DNA from: an uncultured Eubacteriales bacterium
GTDB taxonomy: Bacteria > Bacillota > Clostridia > Oscillospirales > Oscillospiraceae
Length of the DNA: 9,129 nucleotides
Reading direction: 5' to 3'
Assembly (NCBI GenBank): GCA_900554625.1
Contig: USHP01000055.1
Location: forward strand, 1 to 9,129
Shown here: positions 6,645 through 9,129 of the stretch, in pieces
Position numbering within the stretch: the stretch's first letter is position 1
Layout of the letters: each line of letters begins with the position of its first letter
Position numbers and translations under genes: made by a program
The notes under the pieces: model-generated
The model's database searches: none
The model's input: the letters and a program-made list of their open reading frames with translations, nothing else
Told to the model about the DNA's origin: nothing

Positions 6645-7571
6645 TTACAGACCGGCGCGGACACAGCGCCAGTCCTCTTTTTCCCGGACTGCGGCAACCT
6701 TCAGTCCGGCGTTTTCCAGGGCGGCAATCACCTCTGCCAGCCGGACATCCAGAATGCCGGAGCAGATCAGGGTGCTGTCCGGTCCCAAAAACAGGGGAAG
6801 CACCGGGGCAAGGCCGATAATCACATCTGCCACAATATTCACCAGCACCAGATCATAACTTCCTGCCAGAGAGGCCATCAGATCTTTGTCCTGCGTTACA
6901 TTGCCAGTGAGGGCAGTAAACTCCGGGGAGCCAAAGCCGTTGTAGGCTGCGTTCTCCTGGGCAATGTCTTCAGCCTTGGGGTCAATGTCCACACCGATGG
7001 CCCGGGCAGCGCCCAGCCGCAGGGCGGCGATGGACAAAATACCGCTTCCGCTGCCCAGGTCCAGGCACCGGAAGCCGGGCTTGACTACCCGTTCCATCTC
7101 CTCCATCACCATCTGGGTGGAGGGATGTGCGCCGGTACCGAAGGTCAGGCCCGGGTCCAGAATGACTTTTTTCCGGGGCGTTTCCTGATCGGCAAGCCAA
7201 TAAGGCAGCACCACCAGAGAATATCCCACTTCCTGAGGCGGGTAGTTTTCCTTCCAGCTCTCGTCCCAGTCCGTCTCGGCCAAGGGGGCGGTGGTCATAG
7301 GAAGATCCATCTGCTTTGCCAAATCTTCCAGACGGGCAAGGCCCTTGCGGTCCGTATCTTCCAGATACAGCTTCACCTGGGAAAGGCCCTGAAGCTTTTG
7401 CTGCAAACCTTCGTCTATGTAATCCCAGTAAGCCCGGTTTTCCTCCAAAAATGTCTCAAATTCCTGCTGATCTTCCATCACCAGATCGGAAAAGCCCTGA
7501 GCGGTCAGGGTGTTGACCACGGTGTTCATATTCCGGGGGGTGGTATGCAGGGTAATTTCCAGCCAAGCCAT
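6645..7571 (-). CDS. prmA: Ribosomal protein L11 methyltransferase
   Basis: Transfers methyl groups from S-adenosylmethionine to lysines and the N-terminus of ribosomal protein L11, in the cytoplasm. The 308-residue product is standard length. An N-terminal L11-recognition domain (about 1-90) precedes a Rossmann methyltransferase fold. Visible motifs are the PrmA signature ILDPGLTFGTGAHPSTQ (137-153), SAM-binding motif I LDLGSGSGILS (170-180), the acidic GVDIDP (193-198) and motif IV LVNIVAD (243-249). The ATG at 7569-7571 is chosen over an in-frame TTG at 7596-7598 because AGGAGG lies eight bases upstream and MAWLEI resembles other PrmA N-termini. A promoter lies at 7611-7639, and the downstream gene on the same strand encodes the DUF4015-type protein. 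In many Bacillota prmA sits by dnaJ or rsmE; neither is present here. Confidence 0.94.
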   Translation of the reverse strand: MAWLEITLHTTPRNMNTVVNTLTAQGFSDLVMEDQQEFETFLEENRAYWDYIDEGLQQKLQGLSQVKLYLEDTDRKGLARLEDLAKQMDLPMTTAPLAETDWDESWKENYPPQEVGYSLVVLPYWLADQETPRKKVILDPGLTFGTGAHPSTQMVMEEMERVVKPGFRCLDLGSGSGILSIAALRLGAARAIGVDIDPKAEDIAQENAAYNGFGSPEFTALTGNVTQDKDLMASLAGSYDLVLVNIVADVIIGLAPVLPLFLGPDSTLICSGILDVRLAEVIAALENAGLKVAAVREKEDWRCVRAGL

Positions 7572-7579
7572 GGCGGTAT

Positions 7580-7585
7580 CCTCCT
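7580..7585 (-). promoter_or_regulatory. Ribosome binding site deciding the prmA start
   Basis: On the minus strand this reads AGGAGG, a full Shine-Dalgarno match, eight bases before the ATG at 7571. The alternative TTG start at 7598 lies upstream of this site, so it would waste it. Confidence 0.8.
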
Positions 7586-7610
7586 GTGTAAAAAGCAAGT
7601 TCGTCTTGTT

Positions 7611-7639
7611 ATTTTAACGCAAAACCCGGGAAAAGACAA
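7611..7639 (-). promoter_or_regulatory. Sigma-A-type promoter for prmA operon
   Basis: On the minus strand, -35 TTGTCT (plus-strand 7634-7639, 4 of 6) and -10 TAAAAT (plus-strand 7611-7616, 5 of 6) are separated by exactly 17 bases. AT-rich sequence lies upstream of the -35. The predicted start is near 7604, giving a leader of about 33 bases. Confidence 0.65.
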
Positions 7640-7669
7640 CTGAAAAACTCTTAAATTTTTGTGTACTAC

Positions 7670-7698
7670 TTCCTATTTTGGAGAAAATGGTATATAAT
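7670..7698 (+). promoter_or_regulatory. Probable promoter for yfmF operon
   Basis: A perfect TATAAT at 7693-7698 has only a weak -35 (TTCCTA, 7670-7675, 3 of 6) 17 bases upstream. The surrounding DNA is AT-rich compared with the genes. Predicted start is near 7705, about 50 bases before the yfmF ATG. It is back to back with the prmA promoter. Confidence 0.55.
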
Positions 7699-7718
7699 AT
7701 CCCGTACATGACAATTCT

Positions 7719-7740
7719 GGAAATCCAGGAACGGATTTCC
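7719..7740 (+). promoter_or_regulatory. Leader hairpin just before yfmF ribosome binding site
   Basis: GGAAATCC (7719-7726) pairs perfectly with GGATTTCC (7733-7740) over 8 bp with a 6-base loop. It ends two bases before the TAGGAG ribosome binding site (7743-7748). A small competing stem, CTGG (7717-7720) with CCAG (7725-7728), uses the same left arm. Placement suggests a possible effect on translation or RNA stability; this is inference. Confidence 0.4.
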
Positions 7741-7754
7741 GTTAGGAGACAGGT

Positions 7755-9020
7755 ATGATCGAAACCATTTCCCTTTCCCCCGGCGTGACCCTGCGCTGCT
7801 GCCGGGATGCACGTTTCAAACAGGGCTGCCTGAGCGTCCAGCTGGTGCGCCCCATGACCCGGCAGGAATCTGCCAAAAACGCCCTGCTCCCTGCGGTGCT
7901 GCTGCGGGGCACCCGGAGCTGTCCGGATCTGCGGGCCATAACGTTGCGGCTGGATACCCTCTACGGCGCCAGCGTCAATCCCCTGGTGCGCCGGGTGGGG
8001 GATTATCAGGCCACGGGACTGTACTGCAGCTTCATGGATGACCGGTTTGCCCTGCCGGGAGACGCGGTGCTGCAGCCCATGGTGGCATTTTTGGAAGAAC
8101 TGCTGCTGGATTCCCCGGTGGAAAACGGGGGATTCCTGGAAGCTTTTGTGGAAAGCGAGAAGAAAAATCTGATTTCTGCCATTGAGTCGGAACGTAACGA
8201 CAAGCGGGTTTACGCCATGAGCCGGCTGCTGAAGATTCTGTGCAAGGAAGACAGTTTCGGCCTGCCCCGTCTGGGCGAGCCGGAGCAGGTCAGCGCCATC
8301 ACCCCTCAGGGACTGTATGAGCACTACCAGCAGATCCTTCGCAGCAGCACATTGGAGCTGTTCTATGTGGGCAGCGCCGAAAGCAGCCGGGTAGCAGAGC
8401 TTCTGCAGCCCATGCTGTCCCGGATTCCCCGCCAGTGGCAGCCCCTTTCTCCCCAGACCGGCTTCCACCCCTGTCCCGGGGACAACGTGGTGGAGACCAT
8501 GGACGTATCCCAGGGCAAGCTGGGCATGGGTTTTGTCACATCCATCACCAACCGGGACCCGGCCTTCCCTGCCATGCAGGTGCTCAATACCCTCTTTGGC
8601 GGGGGCATGACCAGCAAGCTGTTTGTGAACATCCGGGAAAAGCACTCTCTGTGCTATTCCATCGGCTCTGCCTACTATGGGGCCAAGGGCATCGTCACCG
8701 TGTCCGCCGGAATTGACTTTGACAAGGAAAGTCAGACCCGGGAAGAAGTCCTTGCCCAGCTGAAAGCCTGCCAGGACGGCCAGATTACCTCTGCGGAGCT
8801 GACCGCTGCCAAGGAAGCGGTGCTCAGCAGTCTCCGGGCCACCCATGATTCCCCCGGGGCCATCGAAGGGTATTACGCAAGCGCCGCCCTCAGCGCTCTG
8901 AATCTGACGGTGCCTGCGTATATGGAAGCTGTGTCCAAGGTCACCATGGAGGATGTGGTGGCGGCGGCCCGGCAGATGAAGCTGCACAGCACTTATTTCC
9001 TGAAAGGAGAGAGCCAATGA
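7755..9020 (+). CDS. yfmF: M16-fold protein YfmF, associated with EF-P 5-aminopentanol modification
   Basis: A 421-residue, cytoplasmic member of the M16 (pitrilysin/insulinase) fold. The zinc motif HxxEH expected near residues 40-50 is absent (KNALLPAVLLRG), so it is a non-catalytic half that probably pairs with the YfmH-type M16 protein starting right after it. In Bacillus this pair has been linked to the 5-aminopentanol modification of elongation factor P. The N-lobe includes LDTLYGASV (66-74), typical of this subgroup. The C-lobe has the M16 signature LFGGGMTSKLFVNIREK (280-296) followed by LCYSIGS (299-305). Start: ATG with TAGGAG six bases upstream. Its stop overlaps the next gene's start (ATGA, 9017-9020), indicating translational coupling. 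Its bases 8875-8929 recur exactly at the window end; the copy inside this gene is the credible one because it continues a normal M16 C-terminus. Confidence 0.85.
   Translation: MIETISLSPGVTLRCCRDARFKQGCLSVQLVRPMTRQESAKNALLPAVLLRGTRSCPDLRAITLRLDTLYGASVNPLVRRVGDYQATGLYCSFMDDRFALPGDAVLQPMVAFLEELLLDSPVENGGFLEAFVESEKKNLISAIESERNDKRVYAMSRLLKILCKEDSFGLPRLGEPEQVSAITPQGLYEHYQQILRSSTLELFYVGSAESSRVAELLQPMLSRIPRQWQPLSPQTGFHPCPGDNVVETMDVSQGKLGMGFVTSITNRDPAFPAMQVLNTLFGGGMTSKLFVNIREKHSLCYSIGSAYYGAKGIVTVSAGIDFDKESQTREEVLAQLKACQDGQITSAELTAAKEAVLSSLRATHDSPGAIEGYYASAALSALNLTVPAYMEAVSKVTMEDVVAAARQMKLHSTYFLKGESQ
8875..8929 (+). repeat. 55-base direct repeat, copy 1 (inside yfmF)
   Basis: Identical to 9075-9129 at an offset of exactly 200 bases. 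The bases immediately before differ (T at 8874, A at 9074), so the match starts exactly there and runs to the last base of the window. This copy codes for residues in the normal C-terminal part of YfmF. Confidence 0.95.
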
Positions 9021-9129
9021 TTTGTGAGCATTATCCGGAGCTGGACGAAACCCTGTGCCGGGAAACCTTAGAAAACGCAAGCGCCGCCCTCAGCGCTCTG
9101 AATCTGACGGTGCCTGCGTATATGGAAGC
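9017..9129 (+). CDS. yfmH: Start of YfmH-type M16 peptidase, cut and probably corrupted at window end
   Basis: The ATG at 9017 overlaps the yfmF stop (ATGA) and has GGAGAG a few bases upstream, a typical coupled arrangement. The first 20 residues (ending CRETLEN) fit the start of YfmH, where the family normally continues with an N-G-L motif, then V and a proline-rich strand, and later the zinc motif HxxEH. After N20 the sequence instead becomes ASAALSALNL, which is the yfmF sequence repeated in the same frame. Only about 9017-9074 is therefore credible as yfmH. Identification rests on order next to yfmF and this short N-terminus, so it is tentative. The active-site region is outside the window. 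Confidence 0.55.
   Translation, partial: MICEHYPELDETLCRETLENASAALSALNLTVPAYME
9075..9129 (+). repeat. 55-base direct repeat, copy 2 (window end, probable assembly artefact)
   Basis: Exact copy of 8875-8929 reaching the last base. It interrupts the expected yfmH sequence just where the N-G-L motif should be. A length of exactly 55 equals a k-mer size commonly used by de Bruijn assemblers, suggesting a graph loop at a contig end rather than real DNA. Confidence 0.9.

Noticed and set aside
6594..7643. Forward open frame opposite prmA
   Set aside because: Codon-aligned mirror of prmA, which has unmistakable methyltransferase motifs and a good promoter and ribosome binding site.
7755..9020. YfmF as an active zinc protease
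   Set aside because: The HxxEH zinc motif is missing at the expected place, as is normal for this partner subunit, so its absence is not an anomaly either.
7614..9080. Minus-strand open frame opposite yfmF
   Set aside because: Mirror frame running through the promoter region and the repeat; no family similarity.

Overview
This window looks like a chromosomal fragment from a GC-rich member of the Bacillota, most likely a gut-type clostridium near the Oscillospiraceae/Ruminococcaceae. The reasons are the gene set (CBS/DRTGG-type manganese pyrophosphatase, holB next to ricT, an LtaS-like sulfatase-fold enzyme, a YfmF/YfmH pair), the strong AAGGAG/AGGAGG ribosome binding sites, and the strong preference for GC-ending codons. 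The genus is an inference from overall character, not from a marker gene.

Layout. Bases 3-5381 hold four forward genes: the 3' part of a manganese-dependent inorganic pyrophosphatase, then holB (DNA polymerase III delta prime), ricT (Fe-S subunit of the Ric/Y-complex) and an LTA synthase-family membrane phosphotransferase. A good extended -10 promoter lies just before holB, so holB-ricT-LTA synthase probably form one transcript. Bases 5382-5555 lie between convergent genes. They contain two almost identical 35-base hairpins flanking a likely bidirectional terminator, and together look like a compact mobile or REP/MITE-like intergenic element. Bases 5556-7571 hold a reverse-strand pair, prmA (ribosomal protein L11 methyltransferase) followed by a membrane-anchored DUF4015-type putative glycoside hydrolase. 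They are driven by a promoter at 7611-7639. Bases 7572-7754 are a divergent control region. From 7755 a forward operon starts with yfmF (M16-fold protein without the zinc motif, linked to EF-P modification) and overlaps the first codons of yfmH.

The genes are mostly housekeeping: replication clamp loading, RNA processing/phosphorelay, pyrophosphate removal, ribosome and EF-P modification, and cell-envelope polymer synthesis. I see no phage, CRISPR, transposase, tRNA or rRNA gene, and no convincing undescribed multi-gene system.

The last 55 bases (9075-9129) exactly repeat 8875-8929, and the yfmH reading frame breaks at that point. This looks like a de Bruijn-graph assembly artefact at a contig end, so sequence after about 9074 should not be trusted as yfmH.
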